Shown: in pieces, positions 31,314-40,109 of the stretch
Numbering within the stretch: position 1 is the stretch's first letter
Layout: each line of letters opens with the position of its first letter
Source: a virus
Reading direction: 5' to 3' (one strand)
Length of the DNA stretch: 45,063 bases
Virus record (IMG/VR): IMGVR_UViG_3300036770_001504
Coordinates: 1 to 45,063 of that record
Program-made: the position numbers and the translations under genes
The notes under the pieces: generated by a model
What the model was told of the DNA's origin: nothing
The model's database searches: none
Seen by the model: the letters and a program-made list of their open reading frames with translations, nothing else

Positions 31314-31997
31314 ATGGCTAAAAATGTATACGAAGTTGGATATATAGAAACATTATCTGGAGATGTAATTGAAATCTCCCCGCTTAAAATAAAATACATG
31401 AAGCAATTTATGGACAAATTTGAGCAGGTAAAAAGTGCAAAAGATAATGACGAATCTATAGATATTTTAATTGAATGCTCAGTTATAGCAATGAAACAAT
31501 TTAGGCCAGGAAAATATAAAACAAAAGAAGATTTAGAACTAGACTTTGACATGCAAAGTTTATATAAGATATTAGAGTATTGCGCTGATGTAAAAATAAA
31601 AGATAATGAAGAGAAAGAATCATCAATAAAAACAAAAGATGACGGGTCTAGTTGGGAGACCATGGACTTGCCTAAATTAGAGGCTGAAGTATTTATGACT
31701 GGAATCTGGAAAAATTTTGAGGAACTTGAAGAGTCCATATCTATGCCAGAACTAGTATTATTGTTATCAACAAAAAGAGATTTAGACTATGATAATAAAA
31801 AATTTAATGCAGCATTACAGGGCGTAGATTTAGATAAACAGTCAAATAAAAATAATGCCTGGGAAGATATGAAGGCCAGGGTATTTAGCAAGGGTAGGGC
31901 CACAGATTCTAAGGATATATTAGCACTACAAGGTATAAATGCTCAACAGGCAGGGTTTGGAATAGGCATGGGCATTGACTACGAAAAGATAAATTAA
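31314..31997 (+). CDS. Tail assembly chaperone, long form (G-T fusion-like)
   Basis: A 227-residue protein. Residues 1-95 align with the whole of the next gene product (LKIKYMKQFMDKFEQV, DND.S...L.EC..IAM.Q). Residues 115-227 add a T-like extension (FMTGIWKNFEELEESISMPELVLLLS, KFNAALQGVDLDKQ). It therefore resembles the fused gpGT product of lambda-type phages, but in one continuous frame. It assists tape measure folding and tube polymerisation. The start at ATG 31314 is chosen for the leaderless promoter; an upstream start at 31275 would lie in the terminator. Confidence 0.75.
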   Translation: MAKNVYEVGYIETLSGDVIEISPLKIKYMKQFMDKFEQVKSAKDNDESIDILIECSVIAMKQFRPGKYKTKEDLELDFDMQSLYKILEYCADVKIKDNEEKESSIKTKDDGSSWETMDLPKLEAEVFMTGIWKNFEELEESISMPELVLLLSTKRDLDYDNKKFNAALQGVDLDKQSNKNNAWEDMKARVFSKGRATDSKDILALQGINAQQAGFGIGMGIDYEKIN

Positions 31998-32010
31998 TAA
32001 AGTTCCAGTG

Positions 32011-32019
32011 TGATATAAT
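32011..32019 (+). promoter_or_regulatory. Extended -10 promoter
   Basis: TG-a-TATAAT is followed by a 26-nt gap that holds a GGAGG SD before the ATG at 32046. Confidence 0.55.
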
Positions 32020-32045
32020 TGGAAAAGTCGATAACGGAGGAATAA

Positions 32046-32381
32046 ATGACGACAACAGTACATGAAAAGCAAACAGTATCCTTGATGGATGGCACAGAAA
32101 TACAACTTAAGCCACTTAATATTGCTCTGCTTCGTAAGTTTATGAAGAACTTTGAAAAGATTCAAAAGGTAGCAGACGATAATGATAAGTCAATGACTGT
32201 CCTTATGGAATGCGTACAAATTGCTATGCAGCAATACAAGCCAGACTTGGCGGGGGATCTAGAAAAGTTAGAAAACAATATTGATCTTCCAACAGTCTAT
32301 AAAATTGTGGATGTTGCATCAGGTATTAAATTAGGAGAAGATAACCCTCTTGGCAATCCTCTCGTAAATGTAAATGCCTAA
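32046..32381 (+). CDS. Tail assembly chaperone, short form (G-like)
   Basis: A 111-residue protein: VSLMDGTEIQLKPLNIALLRKFMKNFEKIQ, NDKSMTVLMECVQIAMQQYKPD, LPTVYKIVDVASGIK. It is paralogous to the first 95 residues of the preceding protein and lacks the T-like extension. In most siphophages the short and long chaperones come from one gene by ribosomal frameshift; here they are two genes with separate promoters. It lies just before the tape measure gene, with which it should interact. Confidence 0.75.
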   Translation: MTTTVHEKQTVSLMDGTEIQLKPLNIALLRKFMKNFEKIQKVADDNDKSMTVLMECVQIAMQQYKPDLAGDLEKLENNIDLPTVYKIVDVASGIKLGEDNPLGNPLVNVNA

Positions 32382-32406
32382 TTAAATAAAAAAGAGGTGG
32401 AAATGA

Positions 32407-35400
32407 ATGGCAGATGTTAATGCTAATATTAGCGTTAATATTGACACGTCTGCAGCGCTATCAGAGTTAAAAAATTTACAGCGTCAAATATCAAATTTCC
32501 ATAACTCTATTGCAAAGTCTAGCGCTTCTGCAGCGATAGCACAAAGAAATCTGCAGCAGGGGTTCGTCGATTCAATAAATTCAACGGGACAGTTTGCTGC
32601 CCGTATACAAACAATCCGAACCTCTGCTGAATCTTTTACTAATTCTCTTGAGAAGAATAAGTTCTCAATGCGAGAATACTTTAGATATGGCATTGCATCT
32701 TCTAAGATGTTTGGCAAGGTATTTAAAACCGAATTTGATACTATAAATAAAGTTGCCATAGAAAGAACAAGAAAACTTCAAACCCAGTATATAAAAATGG
32801 GTCGTGATGCTAATGGAGCAATGAAGGCAATTGCCGTAACACCTCTTGCTCTTGATATGGAAGATTTAGCAACAAAGACTATGATTGCTGCACAAAAACA
32901 GCAACTATTTAATCAACTTTTATCACAAGGCAGCACCAACTTAATTAATTTTGGTAAGAACACTCAGTGGGCTGGACGACAGTTAATGGTTGGTTTTACC
33001 CTTCCACTATCTGTATTTGGCAGCACAGCATCCAAGGTCTTTATGGATCTTGAGATGGAAATGATTAGGTTTAAGCGTGTTTATGGAGATTTGTTTACCA
33101 TAGACGAAGAGACTGATGCTAATATGCAAAGCATCAGAGGTTTGGCTCAAGAGTTCACAAGATATGGCGTTACAGTACAAGAAACTCTTGCAACAGCAGC
33201 AGATGCAGCAGCAGCAGGTTTTAGTGGAACAAAACTTGAAGCAACAGTAAGACAAGCAACTCGACTTTCTGTACTTGGTGAAGTTGAAAGGCAAGAGGCG
33301 TTTAAGGCTACTATCGCACTACAAACAGCATTTAAATTAAATAATAATGAATTGGCAGACTCTATTAACTTTTTGAACGCAGTTGAAAACCAATCTGTTG
33401 TTAGCCTTCAAAATTTAACTGATGCTATACCAAGAGTTGCTCCTATTATTAAAGGACTTGGCGGAGACGTTAGAGATCTTTCCGTATTTCTTGCTGCTAT
33501 GCAAGAAGGTGGTGTAGATGCAGTATCTGCAGCAAATGGTTTGAAATCAGCGCTTGCTTCTATTATTAACCCAACTAAAGTTGCAAAAGAAATGCTTAAT
33601 AGTGCGGGTATTGATATTAAAAATATTGTAGACAGAAATGTTGGCAATCTAATGCGTACTGTATTAGATCTTGGAGACGCACTAAAAACACTGACTCCAT
33701 TAGCAAGACAAAAAATACTTGAGCAATTATTTGGTAAGTTCCAGTTTGCTAGAGTCGGAGCATTGTTTGAAAATATAGCAAAAGAAGGATCTCAGGCTCA
33801 ACGCACCATGGAACTTATGCAGATGTCTGCACAAGATCTTGCACAACTTGCAAATAAAGAATTGGCTGCCATTGAAGAAAGTTCTGCTACAAAATTTAAG
33901 GCTGCTGTTGAAGAATTAAGAGCAGCAATTGCACCAATGGGAGAACTATTCCTTGAAATTGTTACTCCAGTTCTTAAGGCAATAACTTCATTGGTTGAAA
34001 GATTTAATAATCTATCAGACAATAGCAAGAAAACAATAGGTACTATTATTACAATATTGGGTGGAGTAGCCCCAATTGTTCTTATGCTTGTCGGTTTATT
34101 TGCTAACTTTGCTGGTAACTTAATGAAGTTTTTTGGCATACTAAGAAATGGATATTTAAAACTAACTGGTCAATCTAAATATCTTGGAGAGCAAACTAAT
34201 TATTTGACCAGCGAGCAAATGGAGGCAGAGGCTGTTGCTTCTTCTCTTGATCAGGTACACGCAAGACTAACACAAAGATTTACATCAGAAGCAGAGGCAT
34301 TATTTGCTTTAACTAATGCATATCGACAAGCATCAGAAGCAGCAAGAAGATTTGCAATTAATAACCCTGGCATGATGAATCCACAAGGGCCAATGCGTAA
34401 ATATAATAAGGGTGTCAGCATAGTTCCAGGTAGTGGCAATAGAGATACAGTTCCCACAATGCTAACCCCTGGAGAATCTGTAATTCCAGCAGATATGACC
34501 AAGAAATATGGCGGTCTTATTCAGAGTATGATTTCCGATAATATTCCAGGATTTAAAAAAGGCGTTGCTGGAGTTGGTACTGGTGCAACAATAGGAACTG
34601 TACTAGGAGGAACTTTTCAGCAAAGAAGATTCTCTCCTGTAGCAATGATGGCACCAGGTAATTATGCTGGTGGATTTGGTATGGATCCAGAATGGCTTGC
34701 TTTAAATGAAGAAGCAAAGGCATCTTTTGCATCTGCATTAAGAACTGCAGCAATGGCAGAGGCTGGAATTAGACAAACTAAAGATAATTATCAAAATTTC
34801 TGGTCTGGTCTTAATCCAGTATTAGACGGAATATTTGATATTTTTGCACAAGGAATAACTCCTGATGTAAAAAATGTTGCAGATGTTGGACAATCTCAAT
34901 ATCCATTAATGATAAATCATATTGATCAATTAGAAAGCAATCTTGCAATTAGTGCAGATGTTGCAGAACAATTACGTAACTCATTAAGAAAATTAGTTGT
35001 ACCTTTAGAGTCTGATTTAACTCAACAGGATGTTAGAAGAGCAGAGATAGCAGTAGATGATTTAGGCGAGGCATATGTTAAAAGAGCATCATACGAAAGA
35101 TCTGGAACAACTCTAAAACCACAGGTTGTAAGAAATTTTCCAAGAGAATTAGAGATGCGAGGATTGCTTCCTCCAACATATGAAGATTATACGTTTGCAC
35201 ACATACCACAAGCAATGTCTTCTGAAGTAACAATTCCTCCATATTTGAGAAAGAAATCTGGAACTGGTAATCCTGCAGAACTTGCTTTAATGGAACAAAT
35301 AAGTTCTGGAGCAGTTATAAAAGAAGGATATCAAATAGGTGTTAATTTAGGTAAAGAATATAAGGCTGGAGTAGAAAAAAGTGGGGCACAGGATATATAT

Positions 35401-38400
35401 TTAGAAACTCGTGACAGACAAAGCCCCCATAGATTAGCGCCACAAGATGGAAAAGATGATGCTATTGCTTATACTAGTGCAAGAGATCAAGAATTAAAGA
35501 GGGCTGCCTCTAATTATGTTCAAACAGATTCTGGCTTATTAGTTCCACCTGGAACTCCAACTGGAGGAGGGACAACTTCTGGCAGTTCTCCAGTATTCCT
35601 AGGCATGCCAGGTGTAAGACAAAAAGAATCACTTGGACAAAGAATGCGAGGAAAGTATTCTGCACTATCAGACAGAATGGCTAACACTAGAGCAAGTATG
35701 CAACCAATGATGAATAAGTTTAATGGCGCTGCTATGGCTTTGACAAGTGTCGGTATTGCTGCTTCTATGATACCTGGTCCATTTGGTCAAATAGCACAAC
35801 AGGCAATGCCAGTTATTATGGGTATTCAGGGATTAGCAATGGCACTTCCAATGCTAATGACTCCAATGGGTGCTGCTGTAGGAATTGTTGCAGCAGTAGC
35901 AGCAGGGTTTTATTTAGTTAATAAAGCACAGAAAGATTATGTAAAGAGCGTAAAAGAAAATGCAGAGAAAGAGGCAAAGATAAGACAAGGATCCGCAGAC
36001 TCTGTAAGGTCATACTCTGAATTTTTGGGAGAAGGCGGTACTCCAAGTCAAAGACAATTTAATCGTCGTGGAGATACAAGATTTATTAGTGCTGAAAATG
36101 CCAAGTTGGCAAAGTTTAGAGAGTATTACGAAGGTGTTGGCAAAGAGTCTGCTGAAGTTATTAAGTTTTCAGCAACGAAGGGAAGCGCTGAAGCATTAGC
36201 AGCAACTGCACAAGATATAGCAAATAGAGTTTCTGTATTTGGACTAGATCCAAAAGACATTGCTGCAAACATTAAGGCTGCTGCAGAACTTTCTGGGGTA
36301 AATGAATTAGAACTTAAGGCTAAATTACAAGAACTTCTTGCTCCCAATGGACAAGATATTCTTACTACTCCATTGACTATTGAGGCAAGAATAAAGTTTT
36401 TATCTAAAAGTTTAACTAAAGACTTGAAGGGTATAGAGTCTCAAATATCTTCTTTGACTGGAACACAAGTTGCTGGCTTTGGCACTAGGATGCTAAGAAG
36501 TCTTGGAACCGCATACTTGGGAACAAAAGACAAAACAGGTGATGAACAAAAAGCCTTTGAACAAGACCAAAAAGCAATGGCATTAATTCAAAACCAGTTA
36601 GATGTTTCTTTTACAAAATCATCTGAGGCTCTTGCAATGTTGAATGCCCAATATGTAGATGGAGCAATAAACGCTAAAGAATACAATGCTCAGCATATGG
36701 CAATTATGCAATCATTTGATGAATTATCAGAAAGTACTAATTCTTATCTAGAAAAACTAAAAGAAATTGATCCAACAGGCAAGTATGCAGCAGATGCAAT
36801 GTCTGATATTGCAGACAATGTCTTGGCGCCATTTGTAAAGGCAAATAAAAAAGTTGGGGGGCAGATAAAAGAAATAATAACATCTTTGCCAACCGAAGTA
36901 CAAACAAATGTTTTGGTAAATCTTTCAAGAGGAAGTTTAACTCCTACAGATATATTGCAAATGGATTTATTGTTAGAGCAAATGCAAGGAAAAACAGTAG
37001 AGCAAAAATATCAATTTATAGCCGATCTTCCCTCTTTGTCTAAAAACTTAAAAGCAATAATGAATCTTCATATTGCATATGAGGAACTAACTGCAGCAGA
37101 AAGAGTTAAAATACAGGCAATGGCAAATTGGACCATTGGACAAATGATTACAATGGAACAGGCAAGAGCAAACAATGCATACTTAAATGCTAAGGATAAG
37201 GTTGATAAATTAGAGGCAAGAATTAAGAAAATGAATCGTGTTACCAAAGATTCTCCAGAACTTGATGGAACTACTGATATAACAGAAGACGGGTCTGGCT
37301 CAGATCCATATGCATTCTTAGACCCATTGCTTTCTAGATTAAAGCAGGTACGAAAAGAATCAATAAATGCTGCTGGTGGCGTAGAATATTTTGTTAAACT
37401 ATTAAGCAAGGACATGAAGGGCTTCAAGGGCATGGACCAAATGCTTCGTGCTGCTGGAGCAACTCAAGGATTTATTGATATTGTAAATGGACTTGATTCA
37501 GATCAACTTAAATTATTTGGCGACAGACTGTATAAGATTAAAGATGGCAAGATTATATTTGGTGATCTTGGTAAGGCAATTCAAAGATTTACTAAAGAGG
37601 TAGAACTTGGCAATTTCCAAGATCAAATGCAACAAACAATTGTAGATGCAGAAAATCAATATAAAGCGTATGTTAAGTTACGTGCTGCAGGCTTAAGTGC
37701 TTCTAAGACATTAGAGATTTTAGCAGAACAAGGACTTGCAGCAGCAATTGCAGCAGAAAGTGTTGATAGTGTTGACTTTAAAAACTTTATTGCGGGTGCA
37801 AAAAAGAGCACAGAAGAAACAAAAAAATTAGCAAAAGAACTTAAGGCTTTAAGATTTGAAGCAGAGCAAGAACAGGAAACTGAAGCAGATAAGATAGATG
37901 ATTTCTTTGCATATGAAGAAGCCAGAATTAAATTAGAAAAATATCGCCAGTTTGTTGAAAAACAAGGAATGTCTCCTGCAGACTTTGAAAGAAATAGAAT
38001 TAAGCCTGCTGAAAAAGCAGTTGAAGCAGCACAAGATGCTGTAGATGCAATACAAGATCAAATAGATGCAGAACAAGAATTTATTGATCAATACAATCGT
38101 GGAATAGAACTCATTGGTAGACAAGAGGATATAATTAATGAAGAGTATGATAAACGAAATGAAGCAATAGATCAACAGATAAATGCTTTAGATAAAGTTC
38201 AGCAATTAAATCAAAATATTGCAGAAAATCAAAAGAGACAAACAACTCTTGCAGATGCCTTAAGCACTGGTGATATCGCTGCTGCAGCACAAATTGCACA
38301 AGAGATGAGATCTGCCTCTGCACAGCAATCTATTGAAGCACAAAAGGCTGCTCTTGAGGAACAAAAGAATAGATTAGAACTAGAAAGACTTGCTAAAATT

Positions 38401-39468
38401 AAAGCATTACAAGTTAGTATTAATGGGGTACTTTATACAAGAGATCAACTAAATGCTCTTATAACTGAAAAAGAAGATAAAATTTATGAAATTCAAAATA
38501 CAACATTAAAAGATGCAGAAAAAATAGTTGTAGAAAAACAAAATGAACTTAAGGTTTTAGAGGATATTCTTAGAACATATGAAGAAGATTTGTCTGCTGC
38601 AATTGCAAATATTAAAACAGAGTCTGGTTTGACAAAAACAGAATGGGAACTTATTAGAGATGCTGTAAATGCTACAAATGATTATTTTGATACCATGGTT
38701 CTTGATTTGGATGCTATTGCTACAGGAACATTGAATATTGCATCAGCATGGGATGCTGTAACTGCTGCAATTAATGCTGCTATTGCTGCTCAGGCTGCTT
38801 TTGCTGCAGGCGCAGGCGCAGGCGGAGGCGGAGGCGGAGGCGGTGGAGGCGGAGGCGGTGGAGGCGGAGGCGGCTCACAGGTTGTTATGACTAGTGTTGG
38901 GGGTACTGAATTTACTGCCGATCAAGTTAAAGATCAAATAAAAACTCTTACAGATTTAAGAGAAACAACAAAAGTTGGTACTGGAATTAACTTCTTGCTA
39001 AAAGAGAATATAGATGAATTAACTGATGCCTTAAAAAATCCAAAAACAGGACCAAATGTTGTTGATGAACAAACAAAACGTGCTGCCATGGCTGCAGCAA
39101 CCGTAGCCTCAAATGCTTCTAAGCCTACATTCGGCGGTGGCGGTGGAAGGTATGGAATGCTATTTGAATCTAAGGGTGGATTTATTAAGCCTAAATATTT
39201 AGCAGCAGGAGGATTTGCAAGGGGATCCGACAAGATACCAGCAATGCTTACCCCTGGAGAATTTGTAATGAATAAATATGCTGTTCAATCTTATGGCCTA
39301 GATAAAATGAAGGCTATTAATTCTGGAGAATACAATGGCGACAGCATGTATAATTATAATCTAACGGTTAACGTAAAGTCTGACGCTAATCCAAATGAAA
39401 TTGCAAATACTGTCATGGGTCAACTACGACAGATTGAGTCTAAGAGATTGAGGAGGGATAAAATCTAA
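32407..39468 (+). CDS. Tail tape measure protein
   Basis: A 2353-residue protein. The TP901-type core lies at about 180-430 (WAGRQLMVGFTLPLSVFGSTA, SVVSLQNLTDAIPRVAPI, GVDAVSAANGLKSALASI). Hydrophobic segments are near 535-565 and 1120-1180. Long coiled-coil stretches occupy about 1800-2100. A run of 18 Gly is at 2139-2156. The motif P.MLTPGE.V occurs twice (about 682 and 2277), as often seen at repeats in actinophage and Gram-positive tape measures. At about 0.15 nm per residue the tail would be near 350 nm long. No lysozyme or peptidase motif was recognised in it. AGAGGTGG SD. Confidence 0.93.
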   Translation: MADVNANISVNIDTSAALSELKNLQRQISNFHNSIAKSSASAAIAQRNLQQGFVDSINSTGQFAARIQTIRTSAESFTNSLEKNKFSMREYFRYGIASSKMFGKVFKTEFDTINKVAIERTRKLQTQYIKMGRDANGAMKAIAVTPLALDMEDLATKTMIAAQKQQLFNQLLSQGSTNLINFGKNTQWAGRQLMVGFTLPLSVFGSTASKVFMDLEMEMIRFKRVYGDLFTIDEETDANMQSIRGLAQEFTRYGVTVQETLATAADAAAAGFSGTKLEATVRQATRLSVLGEVERQEAFKATIALQTAFKLNNNELADSINFLNAVENQSVVSLQNLTDAIPRVAPIIKGLGGDVRDLSVFLAAMQEGGVDAVSAANGLKSALASIINPTKVAKEMLNSAGIDIKNIVDRNVGNLMRTVLDLGDALKTLTPLARQKILEQLFGKFQFARVGALFENIAKEGSQAQRTMELMQMSAQDLAQLANKELAAIEESSATKFKAAVEELRAAIAPMGELFLEIVTPVLKAITSLVERFNNLSDNSKKTIGTIITILGGVAPIVLMLVGLFANFAGNLMKFFGILRNGYLKLTGQSKYLGEQTNYLTSEQMEAEAVASSLDQVHARLTQRFTSEAEALFALTNAYRQASEAARRFAINNPGMMNPQGPMRKYNKGVSIVPGSGNRDTVPTMLTPGESVIPADMTKKYGGLIQSMISDNIPGFKKGVAGVGTGATIGTVLGGTFQQRRFSPVAMMAPGNYAGGFGMDPEWLALNEEAKASFASALRTAAMAEAGIRQTKDNYQNFWSGLNPVLDGIFDIFAQGITPDVKNVADVGQSQYPLMINHIDQLESNLAISADVAEQLRNSLRKLVVPLESDLTQQDVRRAEIAVDDLGEAYVKRASYERSGTTLKPQVVRNFPRELEMRGLLPPTYEDYTFAHIPQAMSSEVTIPPYLRKKSGTGNPAELALMEQISSGAVIKEGYQIGVNLGKEYKAGVEKSGAQDIYLETRDRQSPHRLAPQDGKDDAIAYTSARDQELKRAASNYVQTDSGLLVPPGTPTGGGTTSGSSPVFLGMPGVRQKESLGQRMRGKYSALSDRMANTRASMQPMMNKFNGAAMALTSVGIAASMIPGPFGQIAQQAMPVIMGIQGLAMALPMLMTPMGAAVGIVAAVAAGFYLVNKAQKDYVKSVKENAEKEAKIRQGSADSVRSYSEFLGEGGTPSQRQFNRRGDTRFISAENAKLAKFREYYEGVGKESAEVIKFSATKGSAEALAATAQDIANRVSVFGLDPKDIAANIKAAAELSGVNELELKAKLQELLAPNGQDILTTPLTIEARIKFLSKSLTKDLKGIESQISSLTGTQVAGFGTRMLRSLGTAYLGTKDKTGDEQKAFEQDQKAMALIQNQLDVSFTKSSEALAMLNAQYVDGAINAKEYNAQHMAIMQSFDELSESTNSYLEKLKEIDPTGKYAADAMSDIADNVLAPFVKANKKVGGQIKEIITSLPTEVQTNVLVNLSRGSLTPTDILQMDLLLEQMQGKTVEQKYQFIADLPSLSKNLKAIMNLHIAYEELTAAERVKIQAMANWTIGQMITMEQARANNAYLNAKDKVDKLEARIKKMNRVTKDSPELDGTTDITEDGSGSDPYAFLDPLLSRLKQVRKESINAAGGVEYFVKLLSKDMKGFKGMDQMLRAAGATQGFIDIVNGLDSDQLKLFGDRLYKIKDGKIIFGDLGKAIQRFTKEVELGNFQDQMQQTIVDAENQYKAYVKLRAAGLSASKTLEILAEQGLAAAIAAESVDSVDFKNFIAGAKKSTEETKKLAKELKALRFEAEQEQETEADKIDDFFAYEEARIKLEKYRQFVEKQGMSPADFERNRIKPAEKAVEAAQDAVDAIQDQIDAEQEFIDQYNRGIELIGRQEDIINEEYDKRNEAIDQQINALDKVQQLNQNIAENQKRQTTLADALSTGDIAAAAQIAQEMRSASAQQSIEAQKAALEEQKNRLELERLAKIKALQVSINGVLYTRDQLNALITEKEDKIYEIQNTTLKDAEKIVVEKQNELKVLEDILRTYEEDLSAAIANIKTESGLTKTEWELIRDAVNATNDYFDTMVLDLDAIATGTLNIASAWDAVTAAINAAIAAQAAFAAGAGAGGGGGGGGGGGGGGGGGGSQVVMTSVGGTEFTADQVKDQIKTLTDLRETTKVGTGINFLLKENIDELTDALKNPKTGPNVVDEQTKRAAMAAATVASNASKPTFGGGGGRYGMLFESKGGFIKPKYLAAGGFARGSDKIPAMLTPGEFVMNKYAVQSYGLDKMKAINSGEYNGDSMYNYNLTVNVKSDANPNEIANTVMGQLRQIESKRLRRDKI
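38821..38874 (+). repeat. Poly-glycine coding run (GGC/GGA/GGT)
   Basis: Eighteen consecutive Gly codons made of alternating ggc, gga and ggt, preceded by GCA-GGC alternation. It is a sharp GC-rich island in an AT-rich gene and likely prone to slippage. Confidence 0.9.
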
Positions 39469-40109
39469 TGTCAACAGCAGATTATATGCTTGGTAGAAAG
39501 AAATATCAAAGGCCACAGGCCATGCTTTGGTCTGATAATTCTGGAACACTTGTTGATGGGTTATATGTTCCAAATGGTCTAGAGGTAGGCCAAGATGTTG
39601 GTTCAGAAACCGATGAATCTTTATATAATCAATTTTTAATATTATCTGACAACAATAGATCTCCTATTGATATTTCTCCAACAAGAATTGAAAAAAGAGA
39701 ACGAATGATTAATGGTCGTATGCGTTCATACCATATTGCTGACAAACTTACTATTAGTACATCATGGGAAATGCTACCATCTAGATCATATTATACTGTT
39801 CCAGAATTTAACGCAACAACTGGAATATCACCTCATGCTGGAGACAATAGCCTTGAATATACTACAGACGGAGGAGCAGGCGGAGTAGAGTTGTTAGATT
39901 GGTATGAAAATCATCAAGGTCCATTCTGGGTATATATGGCATATGATAAGTATTCTAATTTTGGAAAAGACTCAAATGCATATGCACATTTATCTCAGTA
40001 TAATCAATTGGTTCAAATGTATTTCGCTGATTTTAATTACTCCGTTGTAAAGCGAGGCGGTAGTAATTTCGACTTCTGGAACATATCAGTAACACTGGAA
40101 GAGGTATAA
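39468..40109 (+). CDS. Distal tail (Dit-like) protein
   Basis: A 213-residue beta-rich protein located directly after the tape measure, the usual place of the Dit/hub protein. Motifs: ISPTRIEKRERMINGRMRSYHIADKLTIS, DWYENHQGPFWVYMAYDKY, and the final strand DFWNISVTLEEV. The end (WNISVTLEEV) is typical of tail hub proteins that ring the tube end. TAATG junctions on both sides. Confidence 0.7.
   Translation: MSTADYMLGRKKYQRPQAMLWSDNSGTLVDGLYVPNGLEVGQDVGSETDESLYNQFLILSDNNRSPIDISPTRIEKRERMINGRMRSYHIADKLTISTSWEMLPSRSYYTVPEFNATTGISPHAGDNSLEYTTDGGAGGVELLDWYENHQGPFWVYMAYDKYSNFGKDSNAYAHLSQYNQLVQMYFADFNYSVVKRGGSNFDFWNISVTLEEV

Noticed and set aside
31900-32100. Programmed ribosomal frameshift between the two chaperone genes
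   Set aside because: The genes are separated by 48 nt with a promoter and SD between them and no convincing slippery heptamer at the end of the first gene; the T-like part is already fused in frame.
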